Positions 1-11,731 of a DNA stretch of 64,000 bases are shown here, piece after piece; position 1 is the first letter of the stretch, and every line of letters begins with the position of its first letter. This DNA is from Balanoglossus misakiensis. Lineage: Eukaryota > Hemichordata. The stretch lies in NCBI GenBank assembly GCA_040954595.2, contig CM082582.2, positions 1,922,001-1,986,000 on the forward strand, in the 5' to 3' direction. Position numbers and translations under genes: made by a program. The notes beneath the pieces were generated by a model that searched no databases, was not told the DNA's origin, and saw only the letters and a list, made by a program, of their open reading frames with translations.

Positions 1-1601
1 GAAGTCAGTACATTGTAAACAGAATACCACAGTTGTAATAATTTATCTGGTCACAATATGTCTATGGACACATCATGTACATGGACATGAATGCAGGAAT
101 GGACACAGATCATTTATGAAGTCAATGTGAACAACTTTACTTGAAGTCAGTAAATTGTAAACAGAATACCAGAGTTGTAATAATTTGTCTGGTCCCAATA
201 TGTCTATAAACACATCACGTACATAGACATGAATGCAAGAATGGTCACAGATCATTTATGAAGTCAATGTGAACAACTTTACTTGAAGTCAGAACATTGT
301 AAACAGAATACCACAGTTGTAATAATTTGTCTGATCACAATATGTCTATAGACACATCACGTCCATGGACATGAATGCATGAATGGACACAGATCATTAA
401 TGAAGTCAATGTGAACAACTTTACTTGAAGTCAGTAAATTGTAAACAGAATACCAAAGATGTAATAATTTGTCTGATCACAATATGTCTATAGACACATC
501 ACATACATGGACACGGATGCAAGAATGGACACAGATCATTTATGAAGTCAATGTGAACAACTTTACTTGAAGTCAGTAAATTGTAAACAGAATACCAGAG
601 TTGTAATGATTTGTCAGATCACAATATGTCTATAGACACATTACGTACATGGACATGAATGCAAGAATGGACACAGATCATTTATGAAGTCAATGTGAAC
701 AACTTTACTTGAATTCAGTACATTGTAAACAGAATACATGAGTTGTAATAATTTGTGTGTCCACAATATGTCTATAGACACATCACGTACATGGACATGA
801 ATGCAAGAATGGACACAGATCATTTATGAAGTCAATGTGAACAACTTTACTTGAAGTCAGTACATTGTAAACAGAATACATGAGTTGAAATAGTTTGTCT
901 GATCACAATATGTCTATAGACACATCACGTACATGAATGCAAGAATGGACACAGATCATTTATGAAGTCAATGTGAACAACTTTACTTGAATTCAGTACC
1001 TTGTACACAGAATACATGAGTTGAAATAGTTTGTCTGATCACAATATGTCTATAGACACATCACGTACATGGATATGAATGCCAGAATGGACACAGATCA
1101 TTTATGAAGTCAATGTGAACAACTTTACTTGAAGTCAGTAAATTGTAAACAGAATACCAGAGTTGTAATGATTTGTCAGATCACAATATGTCTATAGACA
1201 CATTACGTACATGGACATGAATGCAAGAATGGACACAGATCATTTATGAAGTCAATGTGAACAACTTTACTTGAATTCAGTACATTGTAAACAGAATACA
1301 TGAGTTGTAATAATTTGTGTGTCCACAATATGTCTATAGACACATCACGTACATGGACATGAATGCAAGAATGGACACAGATCATTTATGAAGTCAATGT
1401 GAACAACTTTACTTGAAGTCAGTACATTGTAAACAGAATACCACAGTTGTAATAATTTGTCTGATCACAATATGTCTATAGACACATCACGTACATGGAC
1501 ATGAATGCTAGAATGGACACAGATCATTTATGAAGTCAATGTGAAAAACTTTACTTCAAGTCAGCACATTGTAAACAGAATATCACAGTTGTAATAATTT
1601 G
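1..1601 (-). repeat. 142-bp satellite array, reverse orientation (left arm)
   Basis: About eleven head-to-tail monomers of roughly 142 bp (some shortened) share landmarks such as gaagtcagtacattgtaaac, the 12-bp palindrome tgtctatagaca and aatgcaagaatggacacaga. The monomer is the reverse complement of the one filling 15497-29258. Short open frames of 60 codons recur at the monomer period and are by-products of the repeat. The array starts before the window and stops abruptly at the CACTA terminus. Confidence 0.95.
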
Positions 1602-1613
1602 CACTGTACCAAA
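1602..1613 (+). repeat. Left terminal inverted repeat of the CACTA element
   Basis: cactgtaccaaa begins exactly where the left satellite stops. It pairs with 15485-15496, with one G/A difference at the fifth base. CACTA elements characteristically begin with CACTR. Confidence 0.85.
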
Positions 1614-2000
1614 AAACATATTTAACAGGGTGGGCAAAGTACCAGGTAAAAGATGTTAAAGTAATATCTTTGACCGCATAGTACCTCCTATTTCTCTGTT
1701 CACATTTGTACCTTTTCCATGTGTTTGACTACCTGGGTGCAGGAAATATAAGTACCACGTTTGATGATTATGGAAAAGGGAGTAAATATGTGAAGATGTG
1801 TCTTACTTTCTTTCAGCTTTTACATACAGGCAAACTGTAATATCCTTAGGTACTTTTTCTACACCATAAAGGCAATTCTGATTCAATATTTACAAAGGCG
1901 TAAACTGTTGGACATAGGACATCATATACACAGCATATTCATGGCATTATCACATCTGGTAAAAGCAGTACTTGTAACCTTATACACACACAGTGAACAA
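1614..2000. other. Left subterminal region, no gene seen
   Basis: It contains agggtgggcaaagtacc near 1629 and scattered gtaccaggtaaaag/tgtttgactacc words that resemble, in inverted form, motifs near the right end. These may be transposase-binding subterminal repeats. No convincing coding sequence is present. Confidence 0.4.
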
Positions 2001-2289
2001 GCAGCTACTTTCAGTAGTGTACAACAGGGGGTTCAAAAGTTGGGCAAAGGTGGTCATGTATGCTCCCATATTTTAACCTAGACAAATGTTGTCAAAATAA
2101 CCACATTTGCCAGCGTTCCAAAAGCAGCTACTTTCAGTAGTGTACAACAGGGGGTTCAAAAGTTGGGCAAAGGTGGTCATGTATGCTCCCATATTTTAAC
2201 CTAGACAAATGTTGTCAAAATAACCACATTTGCCAGCATTCCAAAAGCAGCTACTTTCAGTAGTGTACAACAGGGGGTTCAAAAGTTGG
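2001..2289. repeat. 123-bp tandem repeat, 2.35 copies
   Basis: gcagctactttcagtagtgt starts at 2001, 2124 and 2247, a period of exactly 123 bp. The first two units are nearly identical and the third breaks off after gttcaaaagttgg. The near identity indicates a recent local duplication inside the transposon's left end. Confidence 0.95.
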
Positions 2290-2610
2290 TCAACCCATCT
2301 GTCAGCACTGCACATGGTAACTCCCATCAGACACACACTTACAACCAGGAAAAATGCAATTAAAGCAAAAGTTCTAAAATTAACATATTTAATTCAAATA
2401 CAAAAGGGAAGTTTACAAATAAATAATATAACTGAAAAATACACTTGAAAGAAAGGTTGGCAATACAATAAAAATAAGTTAAAAAGTTTATATAGAAAAA
2501 ATATGGCAGACAACAAGTATAATCAATAAAAACAGTACAAAATAAATGATACAATATTAAACAAAATGAAAGGAACCAGCAACACTGAGAAGGAGCCTCT
2601 CACATGGCGA
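2290..2610. other. 3' flank of the accessory gene, AT-rich
   Basis: This AT-rich stretch lies downstream of the minus-strand stop codon and presumably holds its 3' untranslated region. I found no canonical AATAAA on the minus strand close to the stop and no other gene. Confidence 0.35.
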
Positions 2611-4930
2611 TCAAAGTTTGTCAATGTAAGACTCCTTCACTGCCCAACTTGGTGCACCTTCAGGCACAGGCCTGTCCGACCCTATCCCATCCCTCCTTTC
2701 GTGAATAAACCCACCCCCCATTTTGTTTAACCTTTTTTCGTGCCTTTTGTCGAGCAGTGAGAATGCTTCATTGACAAACTTTGACCGCCATAGCAATCGT
2801 CTCCTTCTCAGTGGCTTGGCCTTTCTGGTGACCCTCAAGTCATCATCATCAGATGATGAAAACTCTGCGAATGAATCTGTATCCTCGCTGGACATGTATT
2901 GAGTTGACATGACAGCTTTCAATTTCTGTCTCTGGTCCTCTTCTATAGATGTAGATTTGTTTAGAATTTCCCTTCTCCTTGTTAGTTTCTGGAAGAAAAA
3001 AATATATACATGTATTTATTTTTCCATACATTGTACATGCCTTCCTACAATGTTTGGCAGTGAAACTTATTTCTGGGTTGTCCTGATCGGCTACTAACAA
3101 TAAAATATCCACTAAAAAGTTACCAGCACCACACTGGATTAGTATTTCATGTCATTTGACAATTTATAAGCATTGCTTTCGAAGGTTATGAGATCTTGAA
3201 TTATTTAACTAATATGTACATTGAATCGATGTCAATAAGCACAATAGTGTCACATTACCTGCTGCTTCCTTTGCCTTCTGGCCTGTTTGACTCTGAATAT
3301 GTCTGCTTTTCCAGAAGTCTGTCTCTTCTTTTCTTTTCTTTTGGTAAAGAAGTATGTCCTCATTGCAACTAAAAAAAAAGAAGTTGAGGCAACTGGATTA
3401 ATACAAGTGAAATATATTCTGAAAATTATGTTTCTTAACACCCCATCTACATTTGATTTCCTCTTTAAGACACAGCAGGAGGCATTATATAACCAGAATA
3501 CTAGCAAGTACCATAAAAATAAACTCACCCTGAATAACTGCTTCCTCCTCATTCAGTTGATTTTTAACAGCTTTCTTGATTTCTTCATTAACTTCTCTAT
3601 TAACTTGATGACCAAATCTGAAAGAAATGATGTTAGCAACAGTCAGACCCCTCCACACCAAACAGTACCAATACCAAAATAAAACAAAACATATGAAGCT
3701 GCATTCAAATATTTACTGCTACACTCTGGCTTTATATGGTTGGCATTCCAACGGCAAGATGAACTCATTTAAAATAAAGGTTATATTCACAATCAATGAT
3801 ACATGGATATGTTGGCAAAATTGCACGCCTATGTGTGCTTTGTGATTGAAATACTTACGGCTTTGTTGTGTCCCAATTCTTGTCATTTTCTACAAGCCCA
3901 TTGTAAACATCATGAACTGCTTTCTGCAATAAAAGACAACAGATATCAGACTTGAGCTCAACAAGTACAATATCTTAAATGGTAGTTTATTCTTCACACA
4001 TGATTATCATCACAGTAAACATTCCCAGGTAGTGTGTTAGCCACCATGAGCAAATGTCAAAGGTGAAAAGAAACACCTGGGATCAATCAACAGGATAGGG
4101 TATGTATTGAACTGAGCAGTTTATTCTTCACACATGATAAACATTCCCAGGACCCAGGCAATGTGTTCACTCGCGCCACAGCAAATGTCAAGGGTCATGA
4201 CTTTATTCGGTGATCTATTTTTTGCGGCTGGCGTACCCTACTGCAACCGTGGCAAAAATAAACGGTGGCCACTAACATTTTCGTCGATTTTGGCCTCCAA
4301 TTCTCACGACCCGGTTGTTTCGGCCCAGACTTGGGAATACTCGTAATACGACCTGTGCGAGCGGACGATATGTTTCCAATTTTCCTAGCCCGATCATATG
4401 GCCCGATCTAAGCTAGCGTCACAAATAGGTAAGCTAGCCCACGGTTACTAGAAAGAGACGGTTGGGAAACTCTAGTAACCGTGGCTAGCCCGATCTGCTA
4501 AGCTAGCGTCACAAATAGCCCAGCGTACATGTGCAGGTTGTGTTTCCGGCGTTACACGGTTGAGTAAACGCCGGCAAACACAGACCTGTGCGCAGGGCTA
4601 CGCTGGTTAGTGTAGAAATTAAACAGTGTCCTGGTTGTAACAATCGGATGAAACGACCTGGGCCGAAAAAGAAAAAACAACTGGTTGACCAGAATGACCC
4701 GTTGCCCAAAACAATGTCCCGTATAAAACATATATTCTTACCTTCACTCTCACGGATGGCCTGATCTTCCTTCTAGCGTTTGTTTCGGTACTAAGTTTTT
4801 CTTCTAGTAGGCGCTGCTTCTTTAACATTTCTTCCTGGTTTTTCAAAAGACGTTGAAATTCGCTTCTACTGATGGTCATCATTTCGTCTTCAACACGATC
4901 GCAGCTACCACTTGGTGAAGACGACGTCAA
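2611..4930 (-). CDS. Five-exon accessory protein of the CACTA element (276 aa)
   Basis: Exons on the minus strand are 4930-4742, 3923-3859, 3617-3529, 3368-3259 and 2988-2611. All have GT/AG boundaries (donors GTAAGA, GTAAGT, GTGAGT, GTAATG), and the phases join without a stop to 831 nt, or 276 aa. The start MTSSSPSGS leads into a heptad-like helix with LLKNQEEMLKKQRLLEEKL at about residues 28-46. Next come a segment with VHDVYNGLVENDKNWDTTKP, a basic stretch (RTYFFTKRKEKKR, KQARRQRKQQKLTRRRE), then YMSSEDTD and an acidic SSSDDDD tract, RRRRLLWRS, and a C-terminal RPVPEGAPSWAV. From memory of the family, proteins with this coiled-coil/basic/MSSEE/LPWRS/PxWAV order occur in cnidarians, lancelets and molluscs, often near transposons. 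A DNA-binding role, by analogy with plant TnpA, is inference. It is divergently transcribed from the transposase. Confidence 0.75.
3984..4195. repeat. Imperfect direct repeat in intron 1 of the accessory gene
   Basis: Segments 3984-4064 and 4118-4195 share agtttattcttcacacatga, aaacattcccagg and caaatgtcaa in the same order, with small indels. This looks like an old local duplication. Confidence 0.75.
4408..4518. repeat. Small foldback flanked by 21-bp direct repeats
   Basis: A perfect 21-bp direct repeat (4408-4428 and 4498-4518, core aagctagcgtcacaaatag) brackets a hairpin. Its arms are 4433-4452 and 4471-4489, with stem core acggttactaga/tctagtaaccgt and a one-base bulge. It may be a tiny nested foldback element or a duplicated regulatory site. 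Confidence 0.7.
4519..4606. repeat. Foldback hairpin family, copy 1
   Basis: This is an imperfect palindrome of about 88 bp. The left arm contains gcgtacatgtgcaggttgtg and the right arm cacagacctgtgcgcagg, with ccggcgtt/aacgccgg near the loop. It is the most diverged of three related hairpins inside the transposon and lies in intron 1 of the accessory gene, close to its exon 1. Confidence 0.8.
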
Positions 4931-5399
4931 CTCGTTGATGACTCATGGTGACGGCATGATGTTTGCGGAGACTGGATAGGATAGTACTTGTACGCTATGT
5001 TTGCAAAACAGATTGTTTATATTTCCCGCAAGGTCGGCACCCTTATATAGAACAAATCACGCAATGACTTGTGGGTATCCTCGTACGAAAAATTTATTTC
5101 CGAGCAAACTGTCAAAAATCATCACAATGTGCCTTTATCTTTCCTTTTTTTTGCTAACAAAAGTAATTACTCAAAAATGTTTGCTATGTCTCATTTATAT
5201 CAAATCTGAGGTACTCTACTGCAGTATATTTTGTATTTTATTTTATTTGAGTATTTGCGGCAGTGATTGAGGATGTATTGAAGTGCACTTCCGGTGTCCG
5301 CTGATGACATCAACATCTCTCGCGCGCTCTGCCAGCTGATCTGCCAAGTCAACTTCAACGTGTTCAGGCTCGATTACTAAACCGGCTCTCTTTTCGTCA
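4931..5399. promoter_or_regulatory. Shared divergent promoter region of the two transposon genes
   Basis: This ~470-bp interval separates the start codons of the minus-strand accessory gene and the plus-strand transposase gene. It contains gcacttccggtgtcc, an ETS-like CTTCCGG core, followed closely by tgatgacatca, a CRE/AP-1-like palindrome, and the CpG-rich ctctcgcgcgctctgcc near 5285-5330. No clear TATA box is seen on the plus side. Function is inferred from position and motifs only. Confidence 0.5.
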
Positions 5400-8300
5400 A
5401 TGATTAAGGTAAGCTATAGAGAATTCGTGAGCTGTATCTTGTTAGTTGCCTAGTTAACTGATAGCTGCAATGGTTGTAGCGGGCTGCTAGCTGCTAATGG
5501 CGAACAATAGTCAAGTTGCAGCACCCACTCGCTTAGCTCTGCGTACATGTCTGTGTGTTCCCGGCGTTACACGGGTGGAGGCCGTGTAACCCCGGGAACA
5601 CACAGACATGTACGCAAATCTACTGCTCGCTACGGTCGCCTCGCTACAATCATTGCAGCTACAGATGGTGCTGGAATGACGATCTTGTTCAAGTTTGTTG
5701 AATAAAAAACAAGATCAGTCCAACTACAGAGTATGCAGGGTTTCAATGATCCTCGATGTGCAGATCAATCAACTTTTTACTAGTAATAAAGCTATCAGTG
5801 AAACTTGACGCTTGTTTTTCTTCGTCGATCTTGTTCGAAGCCCTATCATTGCTTTGCAATCAGGAATCACTGTTGACAGGTGTTATCTCAGGTGGATATC
5901 TTCCTATCATGTTTGTCAACACCTAAAAGGTGTCAATTGGTGGGAACAACTAGAAGTCTGCAAATCTAAGCTGTGGCAGGACCACTGTGGACCATTATTT
6001 AGATTTTATTGTTTATGCCAGTATCTGACTATGAACATTTCAGAAGTGTCTCAAATGTGTCTGTCAAAACATGGAGGTACATGGTCAAAATTAAGTGATA
6101 ACATTTGGAAAACTAGGTACTTTTCAACAGTGAAAAATCATTCATACATCTAATACTTTGGGATTCCTGAAAGATAATGCATTGTGGTGTGAGGTCTAGA
6201 AATTATTTCTGCAGATCCATTAATATGGGGAAACCTCAAACGGCTGCCTGATATTCGTTTATCTGTAAATTGTAATGTATAGATTGCAATGAGGTGTTTA
6301 ATGTAGTGTTTAATTCATATAAATGTGAGTATATGAGTTATTACATGGCTATTTCATGATTTTTTTTTTCTTTTCTCAGTACTATCAGTATCCACGTGAT
6401 CAACCAGCATTTCCAGTGAGGTGATCCACTAAAATTTGCCTTCAAGTGTGACCGTTGTCTAATTTGTAAGTATATACATGTTCATTTAGAAACCACTGCT
6501 GGTTTGGGAAAATTAATTTTGCACATGATAGATTGTCCTTTTTGAGTGTCTTTGAGTTACCAGTATACAGACAGTGCTTTGCAATCAGGAATCACTTCAC
6601 TTGTGTTTGTCATCTCTTATGGACAGCTTCCTGTCCTGTTTGTCAACACCTTAAAGGTGTCAAATGGTGAACTGAAACAATGGATATTGATGAACAAGTT
6701 AAGCTGTGGCCCACTGTGTAGATGACTTTGTTCAGATCAGCCTGTAACAATCCAAAGTGGCCACCTCTGAACACTCATTAAATAGTGTTAACTTTTTAGT
6801 GAGCTGCGTTCTTGTAAAGTATCCACAGATCTAACGCTTCAGGATTCCTGAAACAACTTGGCAAGATAGTTTGATTTGTTTGATGTTATGTGTGGCCTTA
6901 TTTTTTTAGCCAAGCCAAGTAAACACGTTCAGAACTACTTATGGTTTTGTAAAAATGAAATGAATGTTTGTACATGATAGATTGTCGTTGTTTACCCCTC
7001 TTGTCAGATCATCAAAACGCAGGACAAACAAAATGAATGGTCGATGTGTGCAGCCACTTTCCCTTCATTTGTACTTATTGCACAGTAGGAAAGTATGGAT
7101 GGCTTCCTGTGATCTGTGCTAACACCTGAAAGGTGTCAAATGACAAAAAACACATTATGAGCAAGGAAAACTGAGGAATTAGGGAAATAAAGGGAAAGTG
7201 GCTGCACACATTGACCATTCAATTTGTATGTTGTGTGTTTCGATGCTCTGTAGTATTGTCAACTCATGTATTTTTTGGTTCTGTTGTGTCATTGGTGTGT
7301 TGGCTTTTGGTGTAAGAAAATTACCATGGCGATACGAATCTGGGTCGGTTATGTCATAGACACAGTCACCCTTTGACGCTATTGTTTTGGATTCCTGAGT
7401 CATTCCTTCATCAGTCGCATGTGAAAACATGAAAGACGATTTTCATGTTATAATTTGGTTTTGTTCAGTGATGTTAGAATATTTATGTTTTTATCTGTTA
7501 GCATTTGCATTTAGGAAGCTTTTTCCTCGCTGTTGCTTATTTGTTTGTTAAGTCTTGCTTTAACTAGAGTATCTCTAGTATTTTTGTTGATGAGTTATAC
7601 ATGATAGATTGCCAAGAGGATGAGTTAAGGTGTTTCATCTTTCTCAGTTCCCTCCAATGTTTTAAGAGTGACGTGCTTGTTTGGTATGTCATCTTGATGT
7701 ATTGGCTATATATTGTTTGTACAAAGACATATATGTTGTTGCTATTGTGGGTCTTTTGTTTGCCTTTCAGTGAAGTGCAAGCATGTATTCTGTTGGAGGC
7801 TTTGTTATTATGTAATCATGCTTTGTTGCATGCTTTTGTATGGCTTCGCTGTGCATTGTGTTGGTGGTATACATTGGTACAGCATCTAATGTAACCAGGA
7901 TTGCATTTTGTGGTCTCTTGTTTCCTGATGGTTGCTTTGAAATGGTCTAGAAATTCAGATATGTTATGTGTTGGGCTTGAGCAGCCACAAATAATTAGGC
8001 ATCCTGCAACGTTGTTCATGAATCTTGTAGCATGATTATTTTCAAGCCAAATCTTGCCATGTTATGTAAAGACCAGGGACTGTCATATCAAAGTGAAGTG
8101 AATCCCTTTCCTGTCTGTTTAGTGGGTTGCATTATGATATATTTGTAAGGATTCAAATATGTGCATTCACCATTTAGGGTAGGGTGTTTATCAAATAGCT
8201 GTATGGAGGCGACAGTATTTGCGTGTGGGACTCTTTTGTAGGGTATTTCAGAGCACAGGATTGAGATAGTCCTCTTTAATTAAATGTTAACGGTCTCTCT

Positions 8301-11300
8301 GTCAGCACCCACAGAACCTAAACCATGCCATTTTTCATCACAAATGTATGTTAAAAGTCATATTTAGACACAATTCGTATTTTATCATTGAATATAATGG
8401 ATCTGTGTTGTTTGTGGTTTTGATATCCATATTTATTGTTACAGGAAAACTGTGATTAATTTTGGCATAGTGCACATTTCACTCTTAACTTATAAGTTGA
8501 CATCAAGCATGGCAGGAAGCCCTTATTTAGTGTAGTCTCTGCTTTGCTCACACAAGGCACTGTTACTGTTTGATTTTCATTGAAATCTTGCAGACTCTTT
8601 TCCCTGCTACGAAGGATTTATATGAATTGTCAGCTTATAATGAAATCTGGCATACGTATATTTATTTGCGAGAAAGTGTGTCCAAAATATGGTGAAAGTT
8701 ATACTTAGTATCAGTGTGTTAAACTCACTTTAATATTTTTCTCTTGTATAGTGATCAAATGGATGCTAAAAGGAAACACTGTCCGCACTGTGATGAGGAG
8801 TTGGTGTCAAAAGTCTACAAGCGGCACCGTAGGCAGTTCTTCAATGAAATTTCCAACAGTTGGACAACGGTTGGTGATATTAAACAAGAAGAAGATGATT
8901 CACTTGATGTTGGTGATATTTTATGTGATATCACCAACAATGGTGACCACAACATCTTTGACTGTCATAGCGTGGACCCTGGGATGGAAGAGAACCCAGA
9001 AAGGCCAACTCAAGAAGAGAACATCAATGCTTTCTTGGAAACCTTAGAAGATGAAGATCAAGCATATTTCTGTGAGCCTAGTGAGGAAGAGGAGAGGGAT
9101 TCCTTGAGCAATCAAAGTAGTTTTGAGATTTGGGACACTGTTCAGGACAATGAACTGAATGAAGATTTTGTAGAACAATTGAACTCATCAAATCTCTTTA
9201 CTGATGTTTTAGAAGATGAGTCACATGACCCACGGCTTTTGACACTTGCCAATTGGTTCTGTCTGTTTTTATCTTATCTATGGTATTTCCACAATTTGAC
9301 AGAGACATGCATGTTATTGATACTTGGTTTTTTCAGAATGATGTTCTGTTTTCTTGGGCAAATATTCCCTTGCATGGCTGCCTTTTCTGTTCTTTTGCCA
9401 GTGAGTCTATACAAACTGAAAAAAAGAATGGGGTTAAATGAAGACAAATTCATAAAATTTGTTGTTTGTCAAAAATGCAGTTCGGTTTACAAGTTTGATG
9501 ATTGTTATAAAAAAGTTGGAAGTCAAAACATACCTGTTAAGTGCAAATTTCAAGAATTTCCTGCGCATAAACAGAAAAAGTTTAGGCAGCCATGTGGAGC
9601 ACCTCTACTGAAAGAGGTAGAAATCCAAGGAAATAAGAAACGTTTGTACCCATTTAAAGTTTACTGTTTCAAATCTGTCCTGCAATCATTGTCAGACCTT
9701 GTCAAACGGAATGGTTTTGTTGAAAAATGTGAATTGTGGCGAAATCGCAAACCATCCCCTGGTGTTTTGGCTGATGTTTATGATGGGAGAATTTGGAAGG
9801 AGTTTCAAAGTGTAGAGGGCCGACCATTCTTAAGTGCTCCCAAAAATTATGCACTGCAATTGAATTTAGATTGGTTTTGTCCATTCAAACATCTCCCATA
9901 CAGTGTTGGAGCATTGTATTTGATTATTCTTAATCTGCCACGAGCAGAAAGGTACAAGAAAGAAAATGTGATTCTTGTTGGGTTATTACCTGGTCCACGG
10001 GAACCTACATTGAATATTAACTCATTCCTTGAACCTTTGATTGAAGAACTAAAATTGCTGTGGCATGAAGGATTATCATGTTCTATAATAGAGTCTGGAA
10101 AACAGATGGTATGCAAAGTTCATGCTGCCTTGATTAATGTTGTATCAGATGTTCCCGCAACAAGAAAATTGTGTGGTTTTGTTGGGCATATGGCCAAAAA
10201 GGGGTGCTCTAAATGTGAGAAGGAGTTTATCACTGGAAGCTTTGGGGATAAAATTAACTGTGGTGGTTTTAAACCAGCAAATAACAGACACAATGCACGT
10301 CATCGTAAACAAGCAGAAGAGACTGAACAACAAATGTCGAAAAAAGATAGGGATTCACTTGTGTCAAGGTATGGTGTACGGTATACATCATTAATGAAAC
10401 TAAGCTACTTTGACTGTGTAAAATTTCATGTGATTGACCCCCTTCACAATTTGTTTCTGGGAACTGGCAAGTACATAATGAAAAATGTATGGCTAAACAA
10501 GGACAAACCGAAGATAACAAAGTCTCAACTTGAAATCATCCAACAAAAGATTGACAGCACCAAAGTTCCTTCAGATATGGGAAGAATGCCTTTAAAAATT
10601 GCGTCAAATTTTGGTGGGTTTACTGCTGATCAATGGAAACACTGGATCACTCTTTTTTCAGTATTTTCTCTGAAAGGCATTTTATCTACAAAAGAGATGG
10701 AGATGTGGCGCTTTTTTGTCATGGCTTGTCGACTTCTGTGTGCTCCTGTGATAACTTTAAGCAATGTTGCGAAAGGCCATTCTTACTTAATGCAGTTCTG
10801 TCGCCAATTTGAAAAGATATATGGCTCAGAAAAAGTGACACCAAATATGCACTACCACACCCATTTAGTTGATTGCATTTTAGATTATGGACCAGTTTAT
10901 TCTTTCTGGACCTTTCCATATGAACGTTATAATGGAATACTTTCCGATTATTGTGCTAATCATAGATCTATTGAGATACAAATTATGCGGAAATTTCTGA
11001 ATGAACAGTGTTTACATAATATGCTGAAACCAGCAGATTACCAGGATTTCAACTCGTATTTTCCACAATCTTGTCAGGAAAGTCAATTTCATACTCAAAG
11101 AGATATTGACAATGAAGATACAGTGATGTTACTAGGTAAGATGTCAATGGGACACACTGATTTTAATGTGTCAAATGCACTGAAAACAATGCATTTATTC
11201 AACATGGTTGGACCTATTTGTATGGACTTCCTGGAACAATCATGGGTCAACAATCTTAGAGAGATGTATAGGGTAGTGCTTGGAGAAACTGTCCTGGAAA

Positions 11301-11731
11301 CTGTGAGTGGTTATATAAAGCGATTTGTAGCAGTTAAAGTAGCCAATGATGTATTAGGTTCTGAAGACACACGTTACAGGAGATATTCACTTGTTTTAGC
11401 ACGGTGGTGTGCAGTGGGTGGCAGAATTGATTTTAACAATGGCCCACTTAGACCAGGCATTGTTGAGTACTACTTTTCACAGTGTATAACTGTCGATGGT
11501 AAATCAGAAGTGTTTATTTCAGCAAAGGTACGATGGTTTCAGCAACACCACAAAAGAGATTACTATGGTGAACCAGTGGAGGTTTGGTGCAGGAGTGCCT
11601 ATGAAATGTCTGGCCCTGCATCTTTTATTCCAGTCCATAAGATTCATAGTAAATTCATAGCAGGTTTTGATACAATAAACAGGGAGAAAGTGATGTGTGT
11701 CATTCCACATCCAGTAAAGCTCTACATGTAG
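5400..11731 (+). CDS. tnp2-family CACTA transposase (three exons, ~1009 aa)
   Basis: The long final exon (8752-11731) is open for about 990 codons from ATG 8759. An acceptor (tctcttgtatag) precedes it. Exon 6380-6420 (acceptor ttttctcag, donor GAG|GTGATC) and a first coding exon ATGATTAAG at 5400-5408 (donor GTAAGC) join in phase, giving about 1009 aa. A slightly better-looking donor at 6416 would bring an immediate stop. Numbered from ATG 8759, the protein has an N-terminal CPHC (8-11), an acidic region, a hydrophobic block at ~165-225, cysteine/histidine-rich motifs (VVCQKCSSVYKF, KKGCSKCEKEF), NLDWFCPFKH (D371), VIDPLHNLFLGTG (D560) and FPYERYNGIL (E722) as candidate catalytic residues, and a C-terminal domain with RWCAVGGRIDF and PVEVWCRSAYE. 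The order matches Transposase_21/tnp2 proteins of animal EnSpm elements. The product cuts and joins at CACTR termini. No frameshift is seen. Confidence 0.9.
5540..5616. repeat. Foldback hairpin family, copy 2
   Basis: This near-perfect palindrome has arms beginning tgcgtacatgtctgtgtgtt and ending aacacacagacatgtacgca. Its stem is about 35 bp with a single mismatch, around a very short loop. It lies about 130 bp inside intron 1 of the transposase gene and shares its stem with copies 1 and 3. Confidence 0.9.
5850..7145. repeat. Three degenerate intronic repeats with an acacctNaaaggtgt palindrome
   Basis: tgctttgcaatcaggaatca occurs at 5850 and 6575, followed in each case by gtttgtcaacacct, aaggtgtcaa and aagctgtggc. 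A third copy at 7089-7145 keeps ggcttcctgtgatctgtgct, aacacctgaaaggtgtcaa. The palindrome aacacctNaaaggtgt is better conserved than its surroundings and resembles back-to-back T-box half sites. That resemblance could be accidental. Confidence 0.65.
7029..7226. repeat. Inverted repeat with 37-bp arms in intron 2
   Basis: The arms are 7029-7065 and 7190-7226, with 35 of 37 positions pairing and a core of gtgtgcagccactttccctt. They surround a 124-bp loop that includes the third aacacct/aggtgt palindrome. It could form a hairpin in the transcript or be a relic of a small inverted-repeat element. Confidence 0.8.

Larger units (their letters stand above)
5617..8751 (+). other. Transposase introns 1 and 2, with degenerate internal repeats
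   Basis: Apart from the 41-nt exon at 6380-6420, this is intron. It contains related segments around 5850-5991, 6575-6720 and 7089-7145 (see separate entry), the phrase acatgatagattg at 6523, 6972 and 7599, and an inverted repeat at 7029-7226. Open frames here (for example 5812-6153) lack recognisable protein features. Confidence 0.5.

Noticed and set aside
5812-6153. 113-codon open frame in the transposase intron
   Set aside because: It overlaps degenerate intron repeats, has no homologous features, and lacks a splice or start context.
9240-9430. Membrane protein suggested by the hydrophobic block of the transposase
   Set aside because: A similar hydrophobic segment occurs in this position in related tnp2-type proteins, and the surrounding motifs are those of a nuclear transposase.
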